Below are positions 13,101 to 25,300 of a stretch of 64,000 bases of DNA, one piece after another (within the stretch, counting starts at the first letter, position 1; each line of letters opens with the position of its first letter). The DNA comes from Acridotheres tristis (Eukaryota; Chordata; Aves; Passeriformes; Sturnidae), in NCBI GenBank assembly GCA_037013685.1, contig CM072891.1, positions 14,670,501 through 14,734,500 of the forward strand, read 5' to 3'. The notes under the pieces are model-generated. The model was not told the DNA's origin, did not search any database, and saw only the letters and a program-made list of their open reading frames with translations. A program made the translations under genes and the position numbers.

Positions 13101-13925
13101 TTATTTTCCATGAAGATGACACCAAGCTTAGTGATGCTGCTGACATCCTGAGGGACAGGATGCCATCCAGAGGAACCTGAACAAGATCAAGAAGTGGGAA
13201 CATGGGAATCTCATGAGGTTTAATAGGACCAAGTGCAAGGTGCTGCACCTGAGCCAGGGCAGCCACGGATATCAACACAGGCTGGGGAATGAACAGATCA
13301 AAAGCAGCCTGGCTGAGAAGGACTTGGGGGTGTTGGTGGATGAGAGGCTGGACATGACCTACCCATGTGCACCTGCAGGACAGAAAGCCAAATATATCAA
13401 AAGCAGCATGGCCAGCAGGTTGAGGGAGGTGATTCTGCCTCTCTGCTCTAGACAGACCCCACCTGGAGGGCTGCATCCAGCTCTGGCACCCAGATCTGGG
13501 AATATAGGAAGAACTTGGATCTACTGAAGCAGTCCAGAGGATGCATATGAAGATGGTCAGAAAGCTGGAGCACCTGGAGACTGGGAGAGTTGGGGTTGTT
13601 CAGCCTGGAGAAGAGAAGGCTCTGATACTTTATCAAAGGGGACCTATACGAAAAATGGGGGAAAACTTTTTATCAATAGGACAACGAGCAAAGGTTTTAA
13701 ATTAAAAGAGACAAGATTTAGTTTAGATATAAGAGTGATGAAACATTGGCACGGGTTGCTCAGAGAGGTGGTGGATGTCACATCTCTGGGAACATTCACT
13801 GGCAGGTTGGACAGGGCTCTGAGCAGTCTGTTCTAGTTGAAGATGTTCCTGTTCATTGCAGAGGGCTTGGACCTGAGGAATTTTAAAGGTACTTTCCATC
13901 CCCAAATATTTTATGATCCTGTGAT
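13101..13925 (+). mobile_element. CR1 LINE fragment: end of ORF2 (reverse transcriptase) and 3' end
   Basis: CR1 is an autonomous non-LTR retrotransposon. This copy begins within the RT catalytic region: residues EDDTKLSDAAD encoded near 13110-13145 correspond to the DD box. It then shows the stretch MRFNRTKCKVLHL (frame 13213-13527), AEKDLGVLVDERLDM and MASRLREVILPL, all typical of the CR1 RT C-terminal part. Further on are the nucleotide remains of the ORF2 end (near 13736-13850), and the copy ends at about 13925 with the CR1 tail, tttccatccccaa followed by attttatgatcctgtga. The frame is broken several times and the 5' three quarters of the element are absent, so it is dead. The opposite-strand frame at 13078-13476 (132 codons) is its shadow. 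Confidence 0.93.
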
Positions 13926-14159
13926 ATGTTATTTGAGACTCTGACTAGAACTTGTAAAAACATAAAACCATCTGTTCAGCTAGAAAGAATATGGGTTATA
14001 GCATAGAACAAGAATGGGGGGAAAAATCTCTCTGTTTTGAAATTGGTAGCCAAAAATTTGGAATTGAAACACCTGACTTTGGACAACATCATTAATAGCA
14101 ATGGAAATGCACCTTTTTAATACACAGGTGTCTAGATTCTAGATTTCTTTTGTCTTCTC

Positions 14160-14640
14160 AGTACAAAACTACCAAGTGAGCAGCAATGGGACTGCCCCTC
14201 TGGGGAAGATGGGCTGGCAGCAAGGCAGCACAGGATCCTCTCTGACAAGGGCTCCATCCCATGAGGGTCCAGAGTCAAGCCAGGGAGTCAAGGCAAGAAA
14301 GCAGGGTCAGGACTGGCCAGGTGCAAGGCAGGCATGGCACACCCATGGTACAACTCAGTCAAGGACCAGGGGCCAGGGCATGAGCTCAGCTGTGGCTCTG
14401 GAGCCAAAGAGTGGAGGGTGCACACATGGAGGCTCAGGACGGGGCATCTCTCAGGTTTTTTCACAGCTTTGCTGTTTCTACAGAAGCCTGGCTCAAGGTG
14501 CACTCTAGCAGGGCAGACCCCAAGGACTTGATGGAAGAGGGGAGAGGTTGCACAAGAAGCCTGGAAAAGAAGGTGCATACAGGCTGGTCAGGGCAATTAG
14601 ACCCTGTTGGTGCACCCATTGCTTTGATATCTCAAATGTG
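14160..14640. other. Unexplained GC-rich block
   Basis: About 480 bases are clearly richer in G and C than the surroundings, and open frames occur on both strands (14176-14508, 14288-14578, 14334-14531, 14411-14653). The translations have no domain that I recognise. CpG is scarce and TG/CA abundant, which suggests an old, methylated and decayed GC-rich insertion rather than an active CpG island. An old LTR or other retroelement is possible, but I could not match one. Confidence 0.45.
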
Positions 14641-15000
14641 TGTCAAAATGTAGTTGGAGTACTTACAAAGATGGGTAATAAACCTAAATCAGCAACTTCT
14701 TATGCTTCATCCATTTATTTATCCCTAGAAATGAGGGAAAATAAAATGAGCTACTGTGACTTTTATTTCTGTAATACATTTAAGTGTTGCTTAAGATTCA
14801 CCTAAGTTCCTATTTTAATTCTTTGATGGCTATTTATAGTCTTCTTTCATGCATGAGCTGTTAGATAGAGATATATGACAGTGTTTAATTCTCCCTGTGA
14901 TTAAATGATTATAATATAAGTCACTCTCCATGACACAGTAGTGTGTCCTGCTGAATCTGCCAAGCGAAATACATGTCCACAGAGAAGGATCAAAGCTGCA
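14641..15000. other. Noncoding AT-rich DNA
   Basis: I see nothing recognisable in this stretch. Confidence 0.6.
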
Positions 15001-15060
15001 GAATCACAGAATCATTTCATTTAAAAGGAACCTCTTGAGCTCATCTGTTCATGTCCATTC
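15001..15060 (-). mobile_element. CR1 LINE, 3'-terminal fragment
   Basis: The plus strand opens with gaatcacagaatcatttcat, the reverse complement of the CR1 terminal repeat. It continues with aaaaggaacctcttgagctc, matching the stem region of the CR1 3' end. Only about 60 bases remain. Confidence 0.75.
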
Positions 15061-15765
15061 AAATACCCTCAATTTGCTTTCTAAAAGAATAATCAACGAT
15101 GTCTTTCTTTAGGTATACCAGATTCTTGGTTATTTTCTGTATGTGCAAGGTTCTTGGTTTTCCCTACTTTTACTTCTATTCTCGGTTTTATTATGTTCCC
15201 TGACCAACTGACAGAGTTCCAAAGGTTTTTTCACCTATGCTAGGTACTCAAAGAATGAACCATCCATCCACTGGGATGGCCTTCTCTACACTTCCTCACA
15301 GAATTATGATTGTCTCAATAGTAATGCATAAAAATTTCTCTCAAATTTCATTCATGTTTTCAGATGGATTCATATATTGATGTGCTTTCTCCTCTTGAGC
15401 TTACTTCTGCATACATTTGTGTAATTTAACTGAAGAAATGCTAATTTCCAAGTTGTGCATGCAGCAATGTATAGAAGCAGAAGATTGCATTGACTGCAGA
15501 GTTTCTGCTTGTACAAATGCTTGTATAATCTCTGAGCAGACTAAGCTGCCATATGGCAAAGAGCAATGAATGTATCTTTATTTTACATATATACACCCTG
15601 TTGAATTTTTTGTCTGTATTCTGTAGCTTTCATATCATGCTTGTAGAAAAATGAATTTGTATGAGTAAATTTAATAAGGAATGCTTGCTCTTTGGTGCTG
15701 TCCTTGGACAGATGTAAAAAGGCAAATGAGAAAAAAAACATTAGAAAAAGATAGATACTGACAGC
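15061..15765. other. Noncoding AT-rich DNA
   Basis: I see no gene, RNA or named repeat here. Confidence 0.6.
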
Positions 15766-15906
15766 AGCTAAGATTTGCTCAGTGGGTGAGATATGGTGCT
15801 AATAATGTCACAGGTACAGGTTTGATCCCTGTACTGGGCCATGCAATTAAAAACTAGAATTAATGATCCTTGAGGGTCTGTTCCAACTCAGATTATTCTG
15901 TAACTG
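15766..15906 (+). mobile_element. tRNA-Ile-derived SINE with CR1-like tail (TguSINE1-like)
   Basis: The head (about 15766-15841) resembles tRNA-Ile(AAU): an A box in ttgctcagtgggtgag (15775-15790), the anticodon-arm sequence ggtgctaataatg, a B box ggtttgatccc (15819-15829) and an acceptor end tgggcca. After a short A-rich linker the tail (15859-15906) reads gatccttgagggtctgttccaactc and ends in attattctgtaactga, the shape of the CR1 3' end. Such a SINE can be mobilised by CR1 machinery that recognises the shared tail. This composite of tRNA-Ile head and CR1 tail is known from zebra finch as TguSINE1; my match is from memory. Mutations in the D-arm and acceptor make a working tRNA unlikely. 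Confidence 0.82.
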
Positions 15907-17959
15907 AAGCCAGGGCTTGTATTTAGGAGATGTTAAACTGGCATAACTGAGTTCCATCCAACCCCATGGTGAGGCAGCTTTGAAATGCCTCTTCTCCATC
16001 CTCCATGTGAGGTCCTGCAACAACCCATTACCCTGCTCAAATCCACCAGCTGTTTCCTGGGCAGGGAGAGCAGAACTGCTAGAGTAGAGGGATTAGACAG
16101 ATGATAGCTCAGTGCAGAAGCACAGGTAAGGAAAGAGGTGCAGTCACAATTCAGACCAATGAAAAGAAACAGAATTAGCAAAATCATAAAAGACTCATGA
16201 GATGATAGCACAGGAATTGCATTGCAGACACAAGAAGGTGTGATGCAGTGACTGGTGTGATGGTAGCAGCAACTATTAACTATGGCCTAATGAGAGGTAT
16301 GGACTCAGATCTGTGACTCCACTGCAGTGTTGGTGGCTCACTCACAGCTGCTTTTGCCTTTTGTACATTTTACACACACTTCATGTTAGTTCAGCTAAGG
16401 GCTTTCCCAAATTAATGCAAGTTAAACTAGGGGAGTAAAAATGACACATTAGAAGAATGAAGGGTTTTATCAAGTTAACTCAAGGACTTTATTACCCTCC
16501 TACTTTATGTTTTCTTTAACCTTTTACATATGCAATACCAGCCTGAAAATGTCCAAAAGTTTTCCAGTGGGTATATTTATTGACACCGAACACCATTATA
16601 TTGCTCATCATTAACATCACAGAAGGATCCCAGTAAATACACCAATTTTTCTATTGACAATTTAGTGAATGATATCACACAGCAATGTTAATTAATTACA
16701 TTTTTAATTATTCTCTGAAATTAAAATGAGTTATATTTAGAACTTATTTCATTAAAATAGTCGAAATATATTTCATGTGCCTACTGTAGATATTTACAGA
16801 ACTTCCTACTTTTTGCTCCACCACAGACATAATTAACAGGAAAGTTTTTGGTACAATTTCAAGAAGACAAGTCAGAATACCTATTCCTTTTCTAATGATA
16901 ACCAGCAGCCTCAGCCCCCTGCACTTTTCAAGTGGGTAGGTAAGGAATGTTTGTTATTCAGCACAATATGCCACAGTGACATTTCTTATCATTACAGCAC
17001 TACAGGACCAGAGGATTCATAAATAGTATTTGCCTCCTGGCAACTTTATTCCATGATAATATCCTTTTGATGCTGGGACTGTGCACAGCTGAAAGAACCC
17101 TCAGGCTATTTCTGTACTTCCAAAAGTTAGTATACTGCTTCCTGAGGAAAACTTACTAACTAAATAAGAGTTAATAAACAAAACATGCACCAAAACCAAG
17201 AGAAACATTAATTACTTCATTCATTTGGCTGTAACAAAAGCAAAAAAGTTAGCTAAAAGGTTAGAAGAGAATCACAAATGAGGAATACTGTCCCACAGAT
17301 TCTCTTCTAGCTGTATATAATTACACTAAACCCCTGAAGATAACCATGAAGCACTTCAAAATTCAGGATTTATTATTCCTGCATTCCTGAAATTCTGCAT
17401 TCATATGGTTCTTTCTGAAGATAGGTTTTTATTTGCTTGACATCTTTGAAAATCAAAAATATCTTGCATAAAACCCATTTATTGTTGCAAAGACAGAGAC
17501 CTTTTCAAATCTGCCATTTGTCTTGATTTCAAAACTGATACGATTTATCACCATTTTCTGAAATGTTCAAACACCTATTAAAGGAAAAAGGACAAGATGC
17601 GTGTCCAAAGGTGTTCTAAGAAAAAGGGCTGGGAATGGAGGAATGGCAGACAGGAGCAGGGGCAAGAAATGAAGCAGTGGTGGAATGAGGCATGGGAAGC
17701 TGAGCCAAGCTGAACGGTGCCTCCACAGCTGTCCAGAAAAGTGATGGTGCAACACGGACAATCTACTTCTGGGGTTTTGTCTGTCGTTGTTTTCTGTTGT
17801 CTTGGGCTTGGGCATGGAAAACACTAGCAGTGAGAACAGCCACAATCCTGTCTTTGTCCTGGTCACCACATGGAACTAAGTTGAGATGATGAACAACATT
17901 TTTTTGGGAAAGAACCTTCTCTTTCTGTATACTTCTATTCTTAATATTGTTGCTGTTAC
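15907..17959. other. Noncoding AT-rich DNA
   Basis: I see no supported gene. The frame at 15933-16211 (minus) and the one at 17567-17869 (minus) lack domains. A moderately GC-rich patch at about 17610-17760 is not assignable. Confidence 0.6.
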
Positions 17960-18110
17960 TGTGCTTTCCTTATTCCATTCGTGTCTGTTTTCAGTGAATT
18001 GTTATCCCAACCCGGAGTCTCAGCCCTCATCCCTCTCTTGCTGGCAGGGGTGGTGGAAAGGGGAATGGATAATTTGGAGTTTAATTCCTGTGGATGTCTG
18101 TGTAATAAGA
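17960..18110 (+). mobile_element. Possible decayed ERVL-like LTR 3' fragment
   Basis: The run tgctttccttattcc, then ttatcccaaccc, ctcagccctcatccctctc and ggcaggggtggtgg follows the block order of the 3' part of the same general avian LTR type as 2371-2907, here on the plus strand. Only about 150 bases are recognisable, with many mismatches and no clean ends. Chance similarity cannot be excluded. Confidence 0.35.
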
Positions 18111-21100
18111 AAGGCTTCACACTGTGAGACTTAAATAAGTGAATCTCACTTTGATGTGGGTTGTTGGAAGGCCTTGTTAACTGTGAGGTGTGATGACCAC
18201 CCCAAATGCACTGAAACTAACTCTGGACAAAAAACCATTTCTGTTGTACTGCTGCTGATTTCAGAACCAAGCATTTACAGCATTTAAAAAGAATTTCCAC
18301 ATAGCATACTTTTCTTCTGGTTTTTCCTCACATGAAAGCTAGCAAGCAGCTGCTATTCATGCAAATACACTTGTTCATAGGCAAGGCAGGCTGCTTCAGC
18401 TGATGACTTAAAATAAACACCTGCATTTCCTGAAAATATTCTTTCTTACTCCATTAAGTAAGAAAGAATTGCCAGGGTTTTCTTTCCTTTTTCTTTTATT
18501 TTTTTGGCAATGGTTTGTCCCTAGTGAATATTAAGGTGCCTCCTCTCATGAAACAGAGGAGCAAATCAATGCAATGTCTTCATTTGTTGTGTGCATTTGT
18601 GGCTATAGCAAACCTAAGAGTGTCTTGGGGCAGCCTCAAAGCTTGTTTTCTACTCAAAGAAAAATTGCACAAGACAAAAAAATGCCTCTGAGGTTTAATT
18701 ATCCTCCTTGGTTACCTCTCACCAGAAAAAAAAAATGTACTGTAGCTCTGAGTTTTTCCATGACCAAGATACCTGTACTTGTTGTTTTTTTATCTTGCCA
18801 GTGGTAAATAGGTCTTTAAAAATGAATTGTTTCTTCTTCCTTTTTCCCCCCCGCTACTCTAAAGAGTTTCTCTCTTCTGCACAGATGTGCAAACGCAGTG
18901 ATGGAGCCTAGGAGAAAACCTAATCTAACACTCCCTGTGCCTGTTTTTCAGTTGATGTATTTACGTTTGATGCCTGATTTTTCACTTACAGGGATGGAAG
19001 ATTCAATTGTGGAATGGTTTTCTGATCTCACCAGCCATTCTCCATCAGCTGTTTCTTTCGTTGGGCATCAAATTCTTCTTTCCTTCTTGGCTGCCTTATT
19101 TCTTCTTAACATTCTGCTAAAATAATGAAAATAACCCCACTAAATTTTTCTTGAAATTTATAGTGGAAGCCTTACATCTGCCAAAACCAGCCATATTAGT
19201 AAAAAGCTTCCATCACCTCATTTCTTGTAGAGTTGCCTGAATCGTCTTAGGGATAAAACCGCTGGTGGGGCAGTTTAGAACAAGACATGTCCTCATTCTG
19301 TGACACTGTTGGGTGACTGGTACCTTCTGGTTCTTCTCCATCTGGTACTTCTAAAATTTTTACTGAATGTACCTTATTTAACTACACATTTCCCATAGGA
19401 TAACACTTGCTTCACCTGCATAAATGAAAAATGAAATATGAAAATCGACCCTGTCATGTTGTGAGGGTCTGATGCAGCATCTTTTGCTCCCATGACATTT
19501 GTTATTCCAACTGACTGGAATCTTTCCAATGGCTCTGCATGATTTGAGGCCCTTGAAATTGCTATTTTTCCAGCAGCACTATGCAAGGACAGTGCAGAGG
19601 CCTTATTAACGATCTGGAAAGGAAGTGTAGATTTTTTTGATCAGTTTTCCAGCTGCTAACAAAGGTTGTGTTGCAGAGACACAGACTGTTGCAGAGGGCA
19701 CGCACTATAAAATTGTGAAAGGACTCCCAAACAAATCACCAAACATAATTACCCCACATTTCTACAAAATAAATTCTGTGTAGTTTCATGAGGCAGAAAT
19801 AATGAATATATTTTATTCCACAGATTTACTGAGAGAGTAGTTGACTATGTCCTATGTGGTCATTAGAAGAGTCAGGAAATGGAAGTCATAAGAAGCAACT
19901 TTCTGCCATATTTTTCATTCACACACAGAGTTTTAATGGTAGAAGAGATGTTAATTAACTTTGTTCAGTAATATTTTTGCTCACACACTTACTTGATTAT
20001 CTTCACCCATAATGTTAAATGTAGAGATAAAAACAGATTTAAGAATCTCAGCCCACCAGAATAATGATGAAAGACTAAAGCAAGTATCATCTCAGGCAGA
20101 TTATAGCAGGAAAATTAGGGTCTGGATTTTGAAACCTTTTCTTATCCTTTTTATTTTTTTCTTTTTGGCCTAGAGCTAGTGGGGTCCTCTCCACTACTTT
20201 TTACCTAATTGCTTTTTCACTACTTGTGAAATCATTCTGCTCTTTGCCAGATGATTTCCAGCCTTTCCCACTAGAAGTGGCTGAATTATGTATGCTCGGA
20301 GAGAGAAATGAAATAAAAATGTCTGGTACTATAATAAAAAGTATCATGAAGAAAGGACTTTTACCCAGGTGTTTTTTAGTGTACAACACAGTATGGATAA
20401 TTTTTGGTTTGCTAACTAATGACAGCAGCTTGCCCATGGTTCTGAGGCCACCTGAGTGTGGTTACCTGCTGGACAGGAACATAGACTGGGGTAGGAATGA
20501 ATAGCGTCAGGAAGGTGTCCAAAATGTGTTCCAACAAGGCACTTTAATGTTCCAGAAACAATTTTTATTTTTTTTTCCTGGAGGGAAGGGATAAACTGCA
20601 ATGATTTCCAAGGTTTAATATGACTTCCTGCTACTTAGCAATTGCTTTCTTTATCTAGACATTGCCTGGATACACAAACCCCATTTGCAGCTCAGGTACA
20701 TATATCTAGCTGTATTGTTTTGATCTTGCCTCACAAGAATGGCGTTTGACAGTGAGTGTCAATTTGCAAAAGTGTATTGTCTGCACTTCCTGAAGAACAA
20801 AGCAAGATACTGATTTTTTTTTTTTTAAGCCAAGTATAAAGGTCTCTCTTTCTTTTTTTAACGTTAATTTCAATGAAGCATCAGACCTCAAAGGATTTAG
20901 TTATGAGGCAAAGTGGAAACATCCCATAGAGAACTTCTATTCTCTAATGACCTTTCCCACATGTTCTTCAGTAAGAACAATAATTTTGGGACTCGGCTGG
21001 AAAACGGATTATACTGACAGAAAAGTGTAATTGTTTTATATTAGCTGAGGAAGATCATGCACCTGAACCATATGCCAGTTACATCAATAGAAATACTTTT

Positions 21101-21887
21101 CAATACTTTTCAATATTTTTCGATTGTGGCCTGCTCTGTTGGTGTTGTATAAAAAAATGTGGAATGGTAGCATGAGATTGAGAAAGAAAGATAAAAAGAC
21201 ACTGTAACAAATGGACTGGTTAAAAGATAAGCTATATGCAAACACTTTGTACACCAAAGTAGATGAAGGATTATCTATTGAGGTTTAATGAGGTTTTGTT
21301 AGCAGTAATAGAGATTTAGGATAGAGATCTAGCCTGTATATCAAGTAACCTTCCTAATCACAGAAATTTAAAGTTTTTGTTTCTGTGGCCTTTTAAAATC
21401 AGACACTGTAATTTTGGGAACAATTTCTTCATATGCTTAGGAACAATGATATGTCCTTTAACAAAATCTTTTGTCTTTAATTTTTAGGTTATTTCCAAGC
21501 ATGTGGAAATTTTCAAGGGTGCTGTTCATGAGTGTCCTAGGCAAGGGTTACTGGAATATTGTTAATCCCAGTGTGTTAGAGGACTGTTCATGGGTGTGCT
21601 GGACTGCTGAGGTGAGTCTGCAGCCATTTCACTCAGCTGCTCTGTATTCTAAGATTTCCTGTGTTCTGATACACAATTTTACTGAGTTTTCAATAGCTGG
21701 GAAGAAAGGAAGGGTTTGTGCTTACACAGCACAGGCTGAGACATAAAAGGCACAGTGGGAGCCTTGCAGATGCCAGGGATGGCGTGAGCAGCCAGGGCTG
21801 CTTGTCATATCCTATCAGGTGCCAGGTGCAACATGGATCTGGTCTTTACTGTGACAGTGAGAACCTGATCAAGCACAACGCCTTGTA
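18111..21887. other. Noncoding DNA
   Basis: I see no supported gene. Short frames at 18574-18807, 18898-19125, 20226-20504 and 21471-21746 have no recognisable domains. An inverted repeat at 18438-18469 is listed separately. Confidence 0.6.
18438..18469. repeat. Inverted repeat, 13-bp perfect stem
   Basis: ATTCTTTCTTACT (18438-18450) is followed by a 6-base loop, ccatta, and then its exact reverse complement (18457-18469). The stem is AT-rich and ends abruptly on both sides. It could form a hairpin in either strand; no function is evident. Confidence 0.9.
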
Positions 21888-22322
21888 TGGATGCCTTGAG
21901 AGGCTGCCTAGAACAGAGGCTAGACAGTGTTAGAGGAATAAAGCAGGTTTTTATTAAAAGGCCTTCAAAGGATTCACCTTGGGCAGTACAAGAGCCTGGC
22001 TGAGGCTATACCCGAGATGTACAATCAGTCACGAGTTTTCACTCTTATAAGTTTTGGTCCATTTACATATTGGGGTTAATTGTTCAATTACAGCTTCAGG
22101 TTATGCAGTCCCATCCTCCCAGATTGCTCTCCTCAATTTGCTGCTGTTTATACTTTTTGGGCCTGAAGCTGCAATGGTGTCTGGTTCTTGGGCTGGAGAA
22201 GGATTGTTTTGTCTAACTAAACTGTGAAGAGAACTTTGGAGAACACTTTACATGAAGTTCAGAGTTATATACTAATGCAGTACAGAATGTGGAAAATATG
22301 AAAGCTAAAACGGAAGGACTCA
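21888..22322 (-). mobile_element. Solo LTR of an endogenous retrovirus, family A copy 2
   Basis: Read on the minus strand this aligns with the LTR at 9540-9995 from end to end. Shared landmarks are aactctgaacttcat, ttgcagcttcaggcccaaaa, gggaggatgggactgcataa, ccaatatgtaaatggacc, the TATA region, tgtactgcccaaggtgaa and the AATAAA region. It starts with TGAGT at 22322. The 3' end is near 21888-21890. If the element is 21890-22322, perfect 5-base direct repeats GTATG (21885-21889 and 22323-22327) flank it, a good candidate target site duplication. No internal viral sequence is next to it. The inversion relative to copy 1 means the two are independent insertions or a rearranged pair, not the two ends of one provirus. 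Confidence 0.85.
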
Positions 22323-25300
22323 GTATGATAACTTCTCTTAAAAGCACTCATAACTTTTGTTACACTTTGACACAGGGAGGAGATAATTATTTTGATTTCT
22401 GGTAGAGACTGGGTGTTTTCCTTTTTTTAGACTAAAGCTGGATAGCATCCCAGAAAGATTCCTTATCACACACCCAAAAGATATATGAATGAAGTAGCAA
22501 ACACGTACTGAAACTCTATTTTCTGTGCTATGTGGCCGTATTAAAGGAATATAATGACTCTTTTGATTTAGTCCTGTGAAACTCCATGCAAATTTGCACT
22601 GACAAATACACTTGTGTTATTGTCTTCTGCCCAAACACCAAAGTGAGTAGGGGTAATCTAACTCTCCTACAGAAGTTCCATGTAGTAAAATGTCTGAGCA
22701 AATATCTTATTTACAATCTTTAAGGACCCTGTTAGAATGCAGCAGAGGAAATGCATGTTCTGGCCCCAGTGGTCTCATAATATTATGGCTGTATGTAGCT
22801 TCTGGACCAACGTGAGCTGACCTACGTCAGCCAACTGGAAATGCAAATAGAAAGAATTCACACATGTGCACACACCTTACAAGCTCTCTGCCTTTAGATG
22901 TCCTTGGAAGTCCAATTGGCTTACTGAATATAGGTACCAATTAATGTATCAAATATTGATATCAAAATCACAGAATCTTAATTCCAGGTAAGAGACTCAG
23001 CTGTTTCACCTCCTGTTATATGAGTTATCAATAAAATAATGTTCCATTTTGCTGTTATTTTGCCAAAGAGGGAAGAGATGGCAGAAGAAGAAAGAACTAA
23101 GTGATTCTAAAGAATTTGCAGTGAAGTTAGTTATAGTATCTGTGTATGTGTGCATGTCTATGAAAATCTTCTGACTTGTAAATTCAACTTAATTGTACAC
23201 AGGCTCGTTGGGGAAACAGAGCTTCATGGTGTTGTTTTTATGGAGTGGGTTTTATAACAGGGCTTTGCCCTTAAGAGTGCAAATAGCTCACAGTGTTTGC
23301 AGGATGCTGAAAAATCATTAACTTTCTCAAAAACTTCCTTACCCATGTTAAACCTAATTTAAATAACTTTAGCTCTAGTTTCATCATTTAAAACTGATAC
23401 AATAAGGTATTTTTCAAAGGAAAATACATGGTGATGTCTCTGCATGCTATTAAATATTTAAGTGAACATCATTTCTCCAAATTTTGTGATGGAAAATAAC
23501 TTTACCAAAGCAGATCAAATGAGAACATCATGTCTCCCTAGTACTAAGTGTATCCTTCTCTTTGAATTATTCACCACCATATATCCATATATGTACATAA
23601 AAACATGCAGTAACTGAGCAAAGCAGAGCTTGGGTGAGTCTGTTGAAAGGATGCTTTTCAGTATTCTCTGTCATATTTCAAATCGCAGATCAAGCACAAA
23701 ACAGGTCAGGATTTTCCTGAAAATTACTGAGTACTCCAAACTCTGATGAGAGTTAGAACAGCACAGTGTATGTGACTGTCTCTCGGGGAGAGATTAATTG
23801 ATGAGTATGAACGGAGCAAAGGAATATTGTGCACTGTTCACCTTGGCCTCATTATCGTGCCAAAACTTAGTTATGTAAAGCACTGAAATACAAAGTTGCT
23901 TGTACTTTGATACTGTACATTCTAGATGAGAATTCTGCACTTCACACAGGTATTAGCCAGCTGGTTTGTCCTCAATAGCTTTATACACCACCGCTTAAGC
24001 AGAGAGTGCTGTCAGGAAACAATTCTTACGTTGATTTGCTGAAAAGTGACAGTCTTTCCCTATTCATAGGATACATTTATTCTTGGCTTTGTCTACCGAA
24101 GCTAATCTTGAAAGAAAGATGGATAAATTCTCGTGGTTTGTAATCTCTTGTAAAGATGCTTTAAACCAAGCAGATGTCAAATTGTCATGCTTGTAATGCC
24201 ACACGTGTATGAAAGTTTACGACGACATGCATGGCAGCATGCTCCAGCAGCAGAGCTAATGCCATTAGTAACACAGCAGTCAGACATCATAAAGTGGAAA
24301 TAACAAAATTGGTAAGAGGAATGTGCAAGAGGCAAATCACTTTAAAGCAATCCCATCTCACACGACAGAACAGGGCTACACAGTTTTAGCCTTCTTAATT
24401 TCCTGCATGTCTAAGTCTTCCTAGTCAAAACATGCATCAAAAGGAGACATGTCTCCAGGTCTTTCCTTTAGCAAGGAATAAAAGGTCTTATTCCCCTCAG
24501 ACCTGCAAGATAACAAGAAGATCCTGGCAGCTGGCAAAAGGAGTTTGAGTAATACCACAGTTACTCTGTGTAACTGTGAGTTACTGTGTTACTGAGTGAT
24601 TCTGAGCTGTAAATCGGGACATCAGAGACCACAAATAGAGCTATGATGGTCTGTCAGATGTGGATACAGAGGCAAAATTATCTTCTGTGCCATCAGCGAC
24701 TCTGGCTTGTGACAGAGTACTAATGGTGAAATGTGCTTTTTGTACTTAATTCTTGTTGGTTTTTTCAATTTGCCTAAGTTTTGCAGTCATCTGGGATTGA
24801 TGGCATCAGACTGCAAGAACACAAAAGGAAATCAGAAAATGTCCAAACCATCCAAATGCTGACTACTAACTGTGACTCAGCGGGCTGAAAAACAGCAGTA
24901 TTTTTCTTCCAGCTAACTTGCCCAATCCAGCCACAAGTCTTATCACACTGGTAGCTGGATACCTTCCTGATGTCCCCATTGTGACTAAACTACTTTAAGT
25001 TACACCTACTCAATCACTGACAACGAGGCAGTTGTTAGGAGGCAGTGCTGTGACTTGGCAGCTGTTAGGTCTGCAACTGCACAGCTAATTAAATATTGTA
25101 AGGCTTTGTCAGCAGCCTTTACACATGCTTTATCGAAGAGAAGGACAATAAGGTAAATGTTTTGACTTTTTTCGGTACAAATCCTTTTTTTTTTTTAATA
25201 TGGATCTGCAAAGAATTTTAAATCTTTCTCTGAAGACTTCATACAGCCATGTGGATAATGAGAAGCGAAACTTGTCTCCGAAAAGATGTATTGGCAATTT

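Noticed and set aside
13078..13476. 132-codon minus-strand frame
   Set aside because: It overlaps the plus-strand CR1 reverse transcriptase remnant and translates its complement.
15766..15841. A functional tRNA-Ile gene
   Set aside because: The D-arm and acceptor are altered and the sequence runs directly into a CR1-like tail, so it is the head of a SINE.
9540..22322. A single provirus bounded by the two family A LTRs
   Set aside because: The LTRs are inverted relative to each other and no retroviral coding sequence lies between them.
22972..23030. Possible CR1 3' end (aaatcacagaatcttaa)
   Set aside because: Only about 15 bases resemble the CR1 terminal repeat and the following stem sequence does not match.
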